Shown: positions 17,001-26,063 of the stretch, one piece after another
Layout of the letters: each line of letters opens with the position of its first letter
Numbering within the stretch: position 1 is the first letter of the stretch
NCBI GenBank assembly: GCA_026991575.1
Contig: JALXBF010000118.1
Span: 1 to 64,000 of the forward strand
Direction: 5' to 3'
Origin: Planctomycetota bacterium
Lineage (GTDB): Bacteria > Planctomycetota > Planctomycetia > JALXBF01
Length of the DNA: 64,000 nt
The notes under the pieces: model-generated
What the model was told of the DNA's origin: nothing
The model's input: only the letters and a program-made list of their open reading frames with translations
Databases searched by the model: none
Position numbers and translations under genes: made by a program

Positions 17001-17285
17001 GTGAACTCGCGGGAGGGGGCTTGACGCCCCCCTCTTGCCCTGTTGATGGGTAGTGCGGGCAATGCCACTTTTTCTCCCCCCACTTGAAGAATCTCCCTGA
17101 CGCCGCGGACTCTGTCCGCGGCGTCGGCAAGCCGATATTGCGCGCGCTACGGGATCAAGGAAACGCAATCGCCCGAGCCGCGGGCGGGATCGACCCGCCC
17201 GCGGCTCGGCGGCGAAGAATCTTCCTGGGATACGCCGGCGCTATCCATCAACCTTGCGGGAGGGGGGCATAAAGCCCCCCTCCCG
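17001..17285. repeat. Structured repeat element, copy A
   Basis: About 285 bases without coding content. Order: outer hairpin GAGGGGGC-TTGAC-GCCCCCCTC (17013-17034); left terminal repeat TGTTGATGGGTAGTGC (17041-17056); perfect 12-base-pair palindrome GACGCCGCGGAC-TCT-GTCCGCGGCGTC (17099-17125); perfect 15-base-pair palindrome with ATCGA loop (17174-17208); right terminal repeat GCGCTATCCATCAACC (17238-17253), the inverse of the left; outer hairpin CGGGAGGGGGGC-ATAAA-GCCCCCCTCCCG (17257-17285). Copies B, C and D later in the window share this design. It could be a non-autonomous mobile element or a structured RNA. Confidence 0.8.
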
Positions 17286-17699
17286 CCCGTGCAAGCAAGC
17301 TGGCAAGTCCATGTGTTCATTGCCCTCGGCAGGGTTTCGGGTGGGTGTCCTCCCGTGCTCCATCTCGCAGATGGATTCGCACCCCCCGCGCGGGCAAGGG
17401 CACAGGGCTACGGCGCCGACCCCACGGCGGTCTCTCGGCATGTCACCGCCGTGCACTGCCGCAGGGCGAAGCCGCCACCCCATCCGCTTGACGAACACCG
17501 CCTCCCGAGCCCCTGCTTCCCCAGCGGTGGGAGACCGCGGGCAATCGGTTACGCCGACCATTGCCCCCATGCCCCGTTGGCCTGCCAGGCGCTAGGGCCT
17601 CCCTGCGCTCCCGGTGACGCCGCGACCGCCTGCTGCAACCTCCATCGCCGCCTGCCCACGAACCATCGTGCACGAGGCCGCAGCACGTCGCCACGCCCC
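17286..17699. other. Non-coding stretch between element A and the transposase remnant
   Basis: No gene is supported. Long Pro/Arg/Ala-rich open frames on both strands are GC artefacts. The stretch may be decayed downstream sequence of the transposase remnant. Confidence 0.45.
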
Positions 17700-18006
17700 A
17701 ATCCCTCCCCACGAACTTATCCAGGGACGGCTCCTGGCCCAACCGCTCCAATAGCCGCGACAGGTTCCACTTCCGTGGCTCTGCGTCTTCCGACTCAGTG
17801 CCCGCCACTTTCCGCAGTGGCTCGTTCCGCCGCAACTCCTTCAGGCAGCGCTCGATGCTTTGGTGTCGCAATGCCGCAGTCAGGACAAGAATCCGCCACG
17901 CCACCTGCACAGGCACATCATTTCAGCCACGACCGCGACGTTTCGCCGACGATGCCACCGACCGCTCGTCGGGGATGCCTTCCAGAAACTTGCGGATCGT
18001 TTGCAT
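17700..18006 (-). pseudogene. N-terminal remnant of a transposase-like gene
   Basis: Read on the minus strand, an ATG at 18006 opens MQTIRKFLEGIPDERSV. After a stop or frameshift near 17920 the sequence continues in another frame with VPVQVAWRILVLTAALRHQS, CLKELRRNEPLRKVAG, then EPRKWNLSRLLERLGQEP. This resembles the N-terminal domain of IS4-like transposases common in planctomycetes. The DDE catalytic part is missing, and homology fades near 17700. It is a decayed fragment. The family call is from memory of similar proteins, not a search. Confidence 0.5.
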
Positions 18007-18341
18007 CGTGAGACCGTCCTCCAGGTCCTTCGGGCAAACAGCCGACCGTCGTGTTCCAGGCTATCGCGCTTCCCGTGATGTCAGTGGCTTTCTCAAGGCG
18101 AGGGCCGCGTCCGACACAGCCTGGACGGCAACACATCCCCTTACCACGACCTCCGTGGTCGAGAATCGCTACCGCTCGGGGATTCGTACTTTTCGTTCCG
18201 GATACGCAAACACGGGCTCGCAACGCCACTCAGACAGCCCTTCTGCGGGGAAAGCCTTCTCCCCACCGACGCCCGGACTTGACCAGCCAACAGCTTGCGG
18301 ACATCGCAACCGCCTCCGTCACCAGGCTCCAGGGGTTGACA

Positions 18342-18362
18342 GAGAAGAAGAAGAAGAAGAAG
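18342..18362 (+). repeat. AAG trinucleotide tract
   Basis: Seven successive GAA/AAG triplets lie 65 bases upstream of the Cys-rich peptide gene. A tract like this between promoter and gene could be length-variable and affect expression, but nothing here shows that. Confidence 0.7.
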
Positions 18363-18426
18363 ATAATGCATGCAGATCGGTCTGAGTCGGTTGTATCGAT
18401 GGTATGACTAACGGGGAGGACCTGTC

Positions 18427-18846
18427 ATGAGGCTGTGCATCCACATCCTCGCCTCAGTGTGCCTCGGGGCGCTCGCCGCGACTCTGTCCGACCTTGGCCT
18501 GGGACGCCTCCATCGTCCAGCTCGGGCGGAGCTCGAACGGGTGACCGGCAGCTCGTTCTACGAGACCGGGGCCTATCTGGTCATGTGTCCCGATCCGTTC
18601 AACTGCTTGGGCCAGGGCAACTGCGCGTCTCGATCCTGCCTGAGATGTCCGGTTGTCCTGAACATGCAAGTGGCCAGCGGCGGGTTCAACCGTATCATCG
18701 TGACTACCCAGCAATGTCCGCCGGGCGTGCAGCGGGGTGTCTGTGTCACTGGTCCCAATGGCTGCATGTGCGACGGTCCTACTTTCTCGAACGTGCCCTG
18801 CGGCTCGTACAACCAGATCGTGATGTTTGATGATCAGTCAGGCTAA
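18427..18846 (+). CDS. Exported Cys-rich protein with ten mature cysteines
   Basis: This encodes 139 residues. A hydrophobic N-terminus (residues 1-30) acts as signal or anchor. The rest contains ten Cys, including CPDPFNCLGQGNC, SCLRC, QQCPPG and a terminal group VCVTGPNGCMC. No known domain is recognised. GGGGAGGACC before the ATG is a strong ribosome site. It is first in a four-gene plus-strand run with a C39-like peptidase/DUF1573 fusion, an anchored protein and a PMT glycosyltransferase. A second locus at 53.5-58.6 kb has an equivalent gene, also with ten mature Cys. I infer it is the substrate of the locus. Confidence 0.8.
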   Translation: MRLCIHILASVCLGALAATLSDLGLGRLHRPARAELERVTGSSFYETGAYLVMCPDPFNCLGQGNCASRSCLRCPVVLNMQVASGGFNRIIVTTQQCPPGVQRGVCVTGPNGCMCDGPTFSNVPCGSYNQIVMFDDQSG

Positions 18847-18899
18847 GGTCTGCAAGACGAACGGGGACCGCCTCTGGACTGGTGCGTGAGGTAAGGTGC

Positions 18900-20291
18900 A
18901 TGTCCGGAATAGCGCTACCTTTTGTTTTGTGTGCGTTGGCGTTGGTGCCGGCAGGGCAGTTTGTCTTGAGATCCGAGGGGAAGGAGTCGAACTGCGCGGT
19001 GGTGGCGTTAACCGTGTGCCTACGCCTGTGGGGACACGACGTCAGCTGTGCGGCCGTGGCGAAGGAACTGGGCTTGTCCGATGGGAGTCGCGGCAGTGCG
19101 GATGCGGTGTCGCTTGCAGACCTTGAGCGTGCGGCAAGGCGTTGGGAGCCAAACGTGGAAGCACGGAAGGCAGGCCTGGCCACGCTTGCACGCGTCCCAC
19201 TCCCGGCCGTCGCACATGGCGTAATCACCGCCGACGGTCAGCCAGAACGACTAACCGGCGGGCATTACGTCGTTCTGCTGCGGCTTGACGCAGAGCAGGC
19301 GGTCGTGGCAGATCCGCTTACGATGCAGGTGGCCACGGTGCCGAGGTCTAGATTTGCTGCCTTCTACGACGGGTATGTGCTGGCGAGGGAGCGAAGGGGG
19401 GCCCGCTGGGCTATCCTCTTCGTATGTTTCACCACACTGGCCGCCGTTCTGCTGAGGCTGGCAAGACGTCTCGGGATCAGGGAAACCATATCCATCGTGC
19501 TTGCGTCCGGCCTCGCCCTTGGTACGACTGCCGGCTGCAGCCGGGAGCCGACACCGTTCTCGCCAGCGGAGGAAGGGGAGAGCCCACTTGAAGCGCTCCC
19601 CGCACAGCTTGATCTGGGGACAGTGTCGATCGGTGAGACCGTGACCAGGAGTGTTCGCCTGCGGAACGTCAGCTCAAAGCGGCTGCGTCTGAAACTGGTC
19701 GATCCCGGCTGCGCATCGTGCACGGCAGAACTGGTCCAGACGGAGCTGTCACCGGGAGAAACGACGGAGCTGCGTGTCAGTGTGGCATCGGACCGCGCGC
19801 CGGCTGGCCCATTCTACCGGACGATCGGGGTGGCGACCCGGGAAGGTAAGGCAGTACTGACGATCGAAGTCTCTGCCCTTGTGGAAGGATTGAAAACGGA
19901 GCCGTACACCTTCCGCTGCGGCTCGAACGCGGAGACACCACCGCCTCTCAAGGGCAAACTTATCCTGGCCGAGCGACTTGCGTCAGACTCCGTCTCCCTG
20001 CCCGAGGTCGAACTGGAGGACCTGTTGGCCAAGCAGACGTCGACGTTCAAGCCCTGCATGGCCGTGGGTGGAGAAGCCACCTGGGGGCCGTGGCAGAAAG
20101 TGCGTCTGCCCATGCCTTGCTATGAGCGGGAGTTTACGGTCCCACTTGTCTGGGTCAAGGACGCTGCGTGTGTTCCCAGACAGGTCCTGGCCCACGTCGA
20201 ATGTACGGTACGCGGTCAGCGAATACGCCACCAGACACTACTGCGGATCGTTCCCGCTGTAACCGTGACGGCTCGCCCCGCGGACCGATGA
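18900..20291 (+). CDS. C39-like cysteine peptidase fused to a DUF1573 lipoprotein
   Basis: This encodes 463 residues. After an N-terminal hydrophobic segment (1-22), residues 28-162 resemble a C39 papain-like peptidase: Cys32 in ESNCAVVAL, His122 in TGGHYVVLL and Asp138 in VVADPL. One transmembrane helix follows (about 170-187). Residues 191-213 then read like an internal lipoprotein signal (VLASGLALGTTAGC). A DUF1573 domain (about 235-330) has paired Cys in DPGCASC, followed by a further beta domain. The composition suggests fusion of two exported proteins. C39 domains cleave leader peptides after double Gly, but no GG site is obvious in the neighbouring peptide. GAGGTAAGG sets the ATG. Confidence 0.75.
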   Translation: MSGIALPFVLCALALVPAGQFVLRSEGKESNCAVVALTVCLRLWGHDVSCAAVAKELGLSDGSRGSADAVSLADLERAARRWEPNVEARKAGLATLARVPLPAVAHGVITADGQPERLTGGHYVVLLRLDAEQAVVADPLTMQVATVPRSRFAAFYDGYVLARERRGARWAILFVCFTTLAAVLLRLARRLGIRETISIVLASGLALGTTAGCSREPTPFSPAEEGESPLEALPAQLDLGTVSIGETVTRSVRLRNVSSKRLRLKLVDPGCASCTAELVQTELSPGETTELRVSVASDRAPAGPFYRTIGVATREGKAVLTIEVSALVEGLKTEPYTFRCGSNAETPPPLKGKLILAERLASDSVSLPEVELEDLLAKQTSTFKPCMAVGGEATWGPWQKVRLPMPCYEREFTVPLVWVKDAACVPRQVLAHVECTVRGQRIRHQTLLRIVPAVTVTARPADR

Positions 20292-20317
20292 GCCGGCACG
20301 TCGGGGAGGTAGACGAG

Positions 20318-21436
20318 ATGAGTGGAAGCGAGGCTGTGGACAAGATCGACCGAAGGGCCGCTTGCCACATGCTATGGGTCACCGTGTGGACCCTCGGGAC
20401 GGGGTTGGCGATTGCGAGCCAGGCGCTGGCTGCCGAAACCGGGCCAAGACCTACCAACAAGCCAGCGAAGCTGTCGCTCGAACAACTGCGTGACTGTCTG
20501 TCGCGGTTCTACGCCCAACTGCACGCCTTGGACGTTGAGTACGAAGTCCTGGACAGCCCGGACTCAGAACCTCATCGGGTGCGATACGCCTTCAAGGGTG
20601 ACAAACGCTACACGGCGCGCACCGGTCCTGGCCAGGAGGAGCCGGAATTTGTTGGCGGCATCGTCAACGGCACGTACTGGTATCTGCAGCCGGAGCAGCT
20701 TACGGCCGGCATCGTGCCTGTCGAGCAGGCAGGCGACGCACTTCACTACGACGCATTTGTGGATGCCCTGCACATTGCCTTGGCGGATGAGGCGAAGTCG
20801 GAGGCGTACCTTCGTCCCCGGTTTCTGCCGCTGGCGCTGGACGCACCAACAGCGCAATGGAAGGTCCGCCCGAAGCTGGAAGAAGTCGATGGACATCTGT
20901 GCCATGTGCTGGAGGGCAAGGCTCTCACGCTGTGGGTCGACACGGAGCTCGGTTGTGCTCCGCGTTATGCCGAGTTGTACACGGAAGTGGATGGCACCAG
21001 GCGGCTTGTGGGATCGTACCACTACGCCGATCTGGCCGACGCTGGTAGCGGGGTCTATTTGCCACGGCTGGTGGAGATCACTGCGTACTCGGTTAGCGGC
21101 AAGGAGAGCAGGCCGAGCAGACGGCAGACCCTCAAAGTGTTACGTATCGCCGTCGGGGACGATGTGCATGACGATCTTTTCGAACCGGCGTTTCCCCGGG
21201 GCACGACGGTGCTCGATGCGACGAAAGGGGAACGGTACATCGCCGGGCCGGCCGACGCGGGCGTGACACGATTGACTGAACAGGCGCGCGACGCGCTGAC
21301 GCGTCCGGGCGCACGAGGGCCTGTCGGCCCCCGGCCGACTACGTGGATCGTTCTCGGGGCCGGTGTAGCGGTCGTGGCCATCGGGTTGCTGGCGCTGTGG
21401 ATCCGAAGCCGAGCCGGCGCTAGGGGCGGCTCGTAA
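20318..21436 (+). CDS. Exported protein with C-terminal membrane anchor (paralogue 1)
   Basis: This encodes 372 residues. A signal peptide (about 18-38) is followed by an ectodomain of about 290 residues and a C-terminal helix with a basic tail (WIVLGAGVAVVAIGLLALWIRSR). The ectodomain has LolA-like alternating strands (EYEVLDSPDSEPHRVRYAF, GTYWYLQPEQL, ALTLWVDTELGC), which may mean lipid or lipopeptide binding, but this is uncertain. CGGGGAGGTAGACG favours the ATG at 20318; an ATG at 20288 overlapping the previous stop is the alternative. Proteins of the same layout lie at 24837, 56039 and 60560, and the one at 56039 again precedes a PMT gene. Confidence 0.75.
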   Translation: MSGSEAVDKIDRRAACHMLWVTVWTLGTGLAIASQALAAETGPRPTNKPAKLSLEQLRDCLSRFYAQLHALDVEYEVLDSPDSEPHRVRYAFKGDKRYTARTGPGQEEPEFVGGIVNGTYWYLQPEQLTAGIVPVEQAGDALHYDAFVDALHIALADEAKSEAYLRPRFLPLALDAPTAQWKVRPKLEEVDGHLCHVLEGKALTLWVDTELGCAPRYAELYTEVDGTRRLVGSYHYADLADAGSGVYLPRLVEITAYSVSGKESRPSRRQTLKVLRIAVGDDVHDDLFEPAFPRGTTVLDATKGERYIAGPADAGVTRLTEQARDALTRPGARGPVGPRPTTWIVLGAGVAVVAIGLLALWIRSRAGARGGS

Positions 21437-21484
21437 CGCGCATCCGGGGTGAGAACGGGCTGGCATCGCGGGGGATTGGTCAGC

Positions 21485-23554
21485 ATGTACGGGGAGTGGC
21501 GTCTTGCAAGAACGGTGATCTTTACGGCGGCCGTCGCCCTGCCGTTCTACTGGTGGTGGTTTGGACCTGTTGTCTCGTCGGACCAGTGGGTGGTCCGCGG
21601 CTTACTGGCGGGGGCGGTGTACGGCGCCGTGGCCTGGTACGCGTGGGTCCGTCGGTCGAGTTCCGGCTCTGGTCCGGATAACGATATCGTCGAGGGAGAA
21701 CGCGACGCCGATGCTCAGGCAAGTACGGCCATGCGGCTGGGTAGGCGGTTCGCCATTGGTGTTGCCGTATTGCACGTGCTGCTCGTTGTCTGGATTGCCT
21801 GGGCACACAGCCCCACAGCGCACGAGACGCGCTATCTCGTGGCCGGTCTGAGCCACTGGGAGACGGGTCATTTCGATGTAGCCCGCGTGAACCCACCACT
21901 GGTACGGCTGTGGCAGGCTCTTTTTCCCCTTCTGGCGGGCGCTAAGACGGACTGGTCTGTGTATCCAGCCGATGAGCCGACCGCTGGCCTTGGTGGCTAT
22001 CGGCCCGACCTGGTGATGACAGCACGCTGGATCAGGCTCAATGGTGAAGCAAGCCACTGGTATGTCTTTCTTGGCCGCTGCGCGAACATACCGTTGTCAC
22101 TGCTGGGGGCGTGGGTATGTTGGCGGTGGGCGTTGGAGCTCTTCGGGCTGCGCGCCGCATGCTGCGCGGTGACGCTGTGGTGCCTGTGCCCGTTCATGCT
22201 CACTTACGCTGCACTGACGAGCCCGGATCTTGGCGGCGCTGCACTCGGAATCGCAGCAGCCTACGTGTGCTGGCGCTGGGCACGCGTGCCCAACTGGTCC
22301 CGTGCCCTGGCGTTCGGCGGTGCGCTCGGTGCCGCGATCGCTGCACGCACGACGAACATTGCGCTGTTGCCCGCCTGCGTTGCCTGTGTCTTCACGTCGA
22401 GCCGACCGCGGCGGCGTCGGGCTCTGGAGCTTGCGGCTGCCATGGGCGTCGCACTGCTGGTGCTCAACGCAACCTACGGGTTCGAAGGCACGTTTCGGCC
22501 GCTGGGCTCGTACCAGTTCATCAGTCGCTTCTTCGCCGGGCATAACTTTTCCAGACCGGTGGTGGGCAATCGCTTCCGAGACCTGATCGGTTGGCTGCCG
22601 GTGCCCCTGCCAGAGGATTTCGTCAAGGGTGTTGATCTGCAGAAGGCCGACTTCGAGGGCGTATCGCACTGGCCATGGTCCTACATGGCTGGGGTCTGGC
22701 GCGAACAGGCGTGGTGGTACTTTTACCTGTATGCCCTTGCTGTCAAGCTGCCGGCGGGGTCGCTGATCCTCCTGGCGGCTGCCGTGATTGGATTTCTTGT
22801 CCGAAAGACGGCACGGTCGGATGTGATAGCAGAGGTACTGCTCGCCTGCGCCATTGCGGCCTTTTTCCTGTTGGTTAGCAGCCAAGCTGGGTTCAGCAGG
22901 GAATCACGTTACATCGTGGGGGTGATCCCGTTTCTCTATGTGTGGGGTAGCCGCCTCGCGATCAATCCATTGCGTCGATCAAAGGAGCCGGTGCTGTGGC
23001 CAGTTCTGGTGACGGTCACTGCCGTCAGCGTGCTCACCGTCTACCCGCACTGCTATTCCTATTTCAATGCCTTCGTAGGAGGTCCATTCGGTGGTCCCCG
23101 CTGTCTTTGGGGCGGTAATATCGACTCGGGCCAAGATGCGGTGTATTTGTCACGCTGGGCCAAAGCCCACCCGGAGGCTCGGCCACTGTTCGTTGTTGTC
23201 CAAGGGCAGACGGTCTATCCGATCCATTTAAGCGGCCTGCGTGACTGGCAACCGATCCCGGCCGACCCGCGCAGCCCGGAGCCACACCCGAAATACCCTC
23301 CCCGCCCGGGCTGGTACGCGATCAGCGTCAGCGAACTGTACTATCCATCGGATGCGTACGCATACCTGCGGCAGCTCAAGCCCGTCGCCTATGCCGGCTA
23401 CTCGATCTACATCTTTCACCTGACCGAGCGCGACGTTGAAGCGCTAAGGCCGCTGTTTGCTATGATCGAGTCGCAGTCCGAACCAGATGAGCCTCCCGGC
23501 TCGGACAGTGCGTCCGACACCGGCGATTCGCCGTCCGACACGTCGCGGGATTGA
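21485..23554 (+). CDS. PMT/GT39-like membrane glycosyltransferase
   Basis: This encodes 689 residues with about 11-12 hydrophobic helices and a soluble C-terminal domain. The first outer loop (HETRYLVAGLSHWETG, then ARVNPPLVRLW) matches the acidic-loop region of GT-C enzymes that use polyprenyl-linked sugars. GSYQF and LPVPLPEDFVKGVDLQ recur in the second PMT gene at 54012, so the two are paralogues. The expected role is transfer of a sugar to an exported protein or glycan. It is last in the Cys-rich peptide locus, 49 bases after the anchored protein. The ATG at 21485 begins the first helix. Confidence 0.82.
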   Translation: MYGEWRLARTVIFTAAVALPFYWWWFGPVVSSDQWVVRGLLAGAVYGAVAWYAWVRRSSSGSGPDNDIVEGERDADAQASTAMRLGRRFAIGVAVLHVLLVVWIAWAHSPTAHETRYLVAGLSHWETGHFDVARVNPPLVRLWQALFPLLAGAKTDWSVYPADEPTAGLGGYRPDLVMTARWIRLNGEASHWYVFLGRCANIPLSLLGAWVCWRWALELFGLRAACCAVTLWCLCPFMLTYAALTSPDLGGAALGIAAAYVCWRWARVPNWSRALAFGGALGAAIAARTTNIALLPACVACVFTSSRPRRRRALELAAAMGVALLVLNATYGFEGTFRPLGSYQFISRFFAGHNFSRPVVGNRFRDLIGWLPVPLPEDFVKGVDLQKADFEGVSHWPWSYMAGVWREQAWWYFYLYALAVKLPAGSLILLAAAVIGFLVRKTARSDVIAEVLLACAIAAFFLLVSSQAGFSRESRYIVGVIPFLYVWGSRLAINPLRRSKEPVLWPVLVTVTAVSVLTVYPHCYSYFNAFVGGPFGGPRCLWGGNIDSGQDAVYLSRWAKAHPEARPLFVVVQGQTVYPIHLSGLRDWQPIPADPRSPEPHPKYPPRPGWYAISVSELYYPSDAYAYLRQLKPVAYAGYSIYIFHLTERDVEALRPLFAMIESQSEPDEPPGSDSASDTGDSPSDTSRD

Positions 23555-23839
23555 GCCAGAACCGAGCCTGGCAGTCGCAGCGAAGCCTGGGCGCAGGCCG
23601 AATTCGGTTCAACCGATTCCCCGGCTGGCAAGTTACCCCGGCGAGGCGCCGGGTCGGAGGAAGTCTGGTGCTTGGTCGCATCTGAACCGGCAACTCGTCA
23701 GCCGTCTCGGCGGTCACGAAATGCCTTTGCCCTGACGCTTTTCCTGGCGGGCAGGGTGTGAATCACCCGCCGAGCCGGAGCAACCGTCGTGCAGCGACTC
23801 TCGCGACAGCTATGCGAATGCTGCTCTTGCGAGTAGCTC

Positions 23840-24296
23840 AGAGGGTCTGGTTCCCCGAGACCGAAAGCCTGCACGCCCGATTTCCGTCATGATCGTCAAC
23901 GGCACGAACGATCCAATTGTTCCTTTCAACGGAGGTCACGTGCGATTGTTTCGCTTTGGTCATAGCCGGGGGCGGGTCCTGTCGACGGCCGCAACTGTCG
24001 AATGGTTTCGGCGGCACAATGCGTGTACGCCTACACCCATCAGAACACGGCTCGAGGATGAAGACGCGACGGACGGAGCGACGGTGGAGGTGGAAACGTA
24101 TGGCGGAGGCATGGAGGGGACGGAAGTGGTCCTGGTGAAGGTAGTCGGTGGCGGACATACCTGGCCCGGGGGCAGGCAGTATTTGCCTCGGCGGCTTGTC
24201 GGAGGCGTTTGCCGGGACATCAATGCCAGCGAAATGATTCTGGATTTCTTCTTGCGCCACGCGCGGAAGCGGATGCCTGTTGCGAAGCCCAGGTGA
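23840..24296 (+). pseudogene. C-terminal fragment of a PHB-depolymerase/feruloyl-esterase-like hydrolase
   Basis: Readable from about 23840, with VMIVNGTNDPIVPFNGG as the typical mid-to-late alpha/beta-hydrolase segment (Asp region). TAATVEWFRRHNAC and KVVGGGHTWPGG (catalytic His) follow, then a normal C-terminus. The first two thirds, including the GxSxG nucleophile elbow, are absent upstream. It therefore cannot be a working esterase of this family and is a remnant. The preceding 280 bases (23555-23839) show no gene. Confidence 0.65.
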
Positions 24297-24836
24297 GTCC
24301 GAGATTAGCTGCAGCGCCAGAGGGGCTGGCAGCCGACCGACGCAGAGAGCTCTTCGCCATTTGGCGGTACGGCACTCCTGATTCCGGCTTTCGAGTACCC
24401 TCCCGACCGATCGTCTCGATCCGCCGTCCGACCCGCCGCGCGGGTACAGATTAGGAAGATCGGCCCACGACGTGTTGGATGTCCCTGGCAAGAACTCCGG
24501 ATTGTGCCCGGCTGGCGCGAGGGAACAGATCAGATCGCGGAGTCCGATTCGCTCGGGCAGGTCCCCTCTGTTTCGCCAACCGGTTGACCGGGACCTCTAG
24601 TTCCGCGTCCGACTGGCCAACGGTTGCTGCGTATCTCCCAAGAACGCAGCCTCCTTTGTTATGAGCTGGCTGCGCGTGCACCTGCCGAAGCACCTTCAGC
24701 CAGCCACGCGTGATTTCTTGGCCTGTCGCCGGGGCCCGAACGTTCCGTGGATGTTCCTATCTCCTTGTCCGCTGCGGTCTTTTCTTCTCCAGCAAGGAGA
24801 GCCCAACCGTACCTACCGTGCGCTGGCAGGCAATGG
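24297..24836. other. Stretch without a supported gene
   Basis: About 540 bases between the hydrolase remnant and the convergent end of the anchored protein gene. Open frames are short and lack ribosome sites or motifs. Confidence 0.45.
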
Positions 24837-25859
24837 TTATCCCTGCTGCTCGTTGCACGCTTGTCTTCGCTGGACCAAGCGGTATCTCAGCCACCACAGC
24901 ACTGCAGACAGCGCCGTAGCCAGGATGCCAAGCCACAACCATCTGCCCCGGTCGGCAGGCGGCTGGTGAATCCTTGCGTGGTCGATCCCGAACGCAGCGA
25001 GCGTGAACTCTTCGTCGCTGGGTGGTTGCTCCGGAATTCGGAACTCAAACTCACTACGCCACCAGGCATAGCCGTCCAATTCTTCGTTCTTCACCCTCCA
25101 GCGCATGTGGACTAACTTGGGGACGGGAGCCGGACGGAACGTTTCGTCATATTCGATAGTGAGCATGGCAGGTTCACCGGTGTCACCTTCCCGCCACTCC
25201 TCGCCTTTAACGATCGCCCACATCCGCTCGGGATCGACCCAGACGGAGCCGACGCGGCGCCTGAGCGGGTGGTTGATCTTGTACTCGGCCTTGAGCAGAG
25301 AGGCATCCTCTAATCCAGTCCATTCGATCGATTGAATTTCCACCGAGTCGGACCACCACGAGAAGGCGACGGACCAATCGGGACCGGGCTTGATGAAGTA
25401 CGCCCGCGCCGTGTAGTGGGAAAGTATCCAGCACGATTCTCGCACCTCGCTCACGCCGGCAGCGTACTCGGATACATACCATCGTCCGTCAGTCGCCTTG
25501 CCCAGAAGGGCCGAGCCCCGTGGCCCGTACAGCAAAGCCTTCCACGTTGGACCGGATAGACCACGGTCCCAACGTCGCTCGATCATGTAGCCATGTCGCC
25601 CGTTTTGTTTGATCTGAATCGTTGCGTCCACCCACAGTTTGTCTGTTCCTTCCGCGCCCAATCGCTCTCGCACCGTACCACAGAGGCGCGTGCCGACGCG
25701 CAGGTATTCTTCCATCGCGCTGCGGATCGTCCGTGCCAATACCTCCGGGGACTTAATTGCTTGCGCGTCTTGCGCGGGTAGGCTGTCAACAACGAGGACA
25801 GCGATGGTGGTGGCCAAGCCGATACACAATGCCGACTTTGGTGTGCTGGCAGACGCCAC
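24837..25859 (-). CDS. Exported protein with C-terminal membrane anchor (paralogue 2)
   Basis: This encodes 340 residues from a GTG preceded by GGGGGGAGA. The signal peptide (about 10-30) is followed by a beta-rich ectodomain. A C-terminal helix with basic tail (WLWLGILATALSAVLWWLRYR) ends the protein. The ectodomain ends with EEFTLAAFGI just before the anchor, a feature I associate with planctomycete LolA-like exported proteins. It has the same plan as the genes at 20318, 56039 and 60560. A degenerate Cys-rich peptide reading frame lies 205 bases upstream on the same strand, reproducing the peptide/anchored-protein order of the full loci. Confidence 0.75.
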   Translation of the reverse strand: MASASTPKSALCIGLATTIAVLVVDSLPAQDAQAIKSPEVLARTIRSAMEEYLRVGTRLCGTVRERLGAEGTDKLWVDATIQIKQNGRHGYMIERRWDRGLSGPTWKALLYGPRGSALLGKATDGRWYVSEYAAGVSEVRESCWILSHYTARAYFIKPGPDWSVAFSWWSDSVEIQSIEWTGLEDASLLKAEYKINHPLRRRVGSVWVDPERMWAIVKGEEWREGDTGEPAMLTIEYDETFRPAPVPKLVHMRWRVKNEELDGYAWWRSEFEFRIPEQPPSDEEFTLAAFGIDHARIHQPPADRGRWLWLGILATALSAVLWWLRYRLVQRRQACNEQQG

Positions 25860-26063
25860 GGTTTGGTCTCCCCCCTGACAAGGTGCCTGCTGCTTAGCTG
25901 GGCGGCGCGTGGGGGAGTGACCCTGCGTCTTTGCCCAGATTCAGCAGGACGGACAAATCAACGGGCCGATTTCACTCGTTGTACTCTCAGCCACTAGCCA
26001 ACCGAGGAAGCCTACGCATCAGAGTCTGACGTCCTCGGTACGGCAACATCACCGGAGGCCGGC

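Noticed and set aside
17001-17285. Integron attC site as an explanation of the repeat family
   Set aside because: The terminal core GTTGATGG does not fit the attC core GTTRRRY, there is no integrase, and the outer hairpins are not an attC feature.
23838-24491. 217-codon minus-strand frame over the esterase fragment
   Set aside because: Antisense to sequence with clear alpha/beta-hydrolase motifs; no motif of its own.
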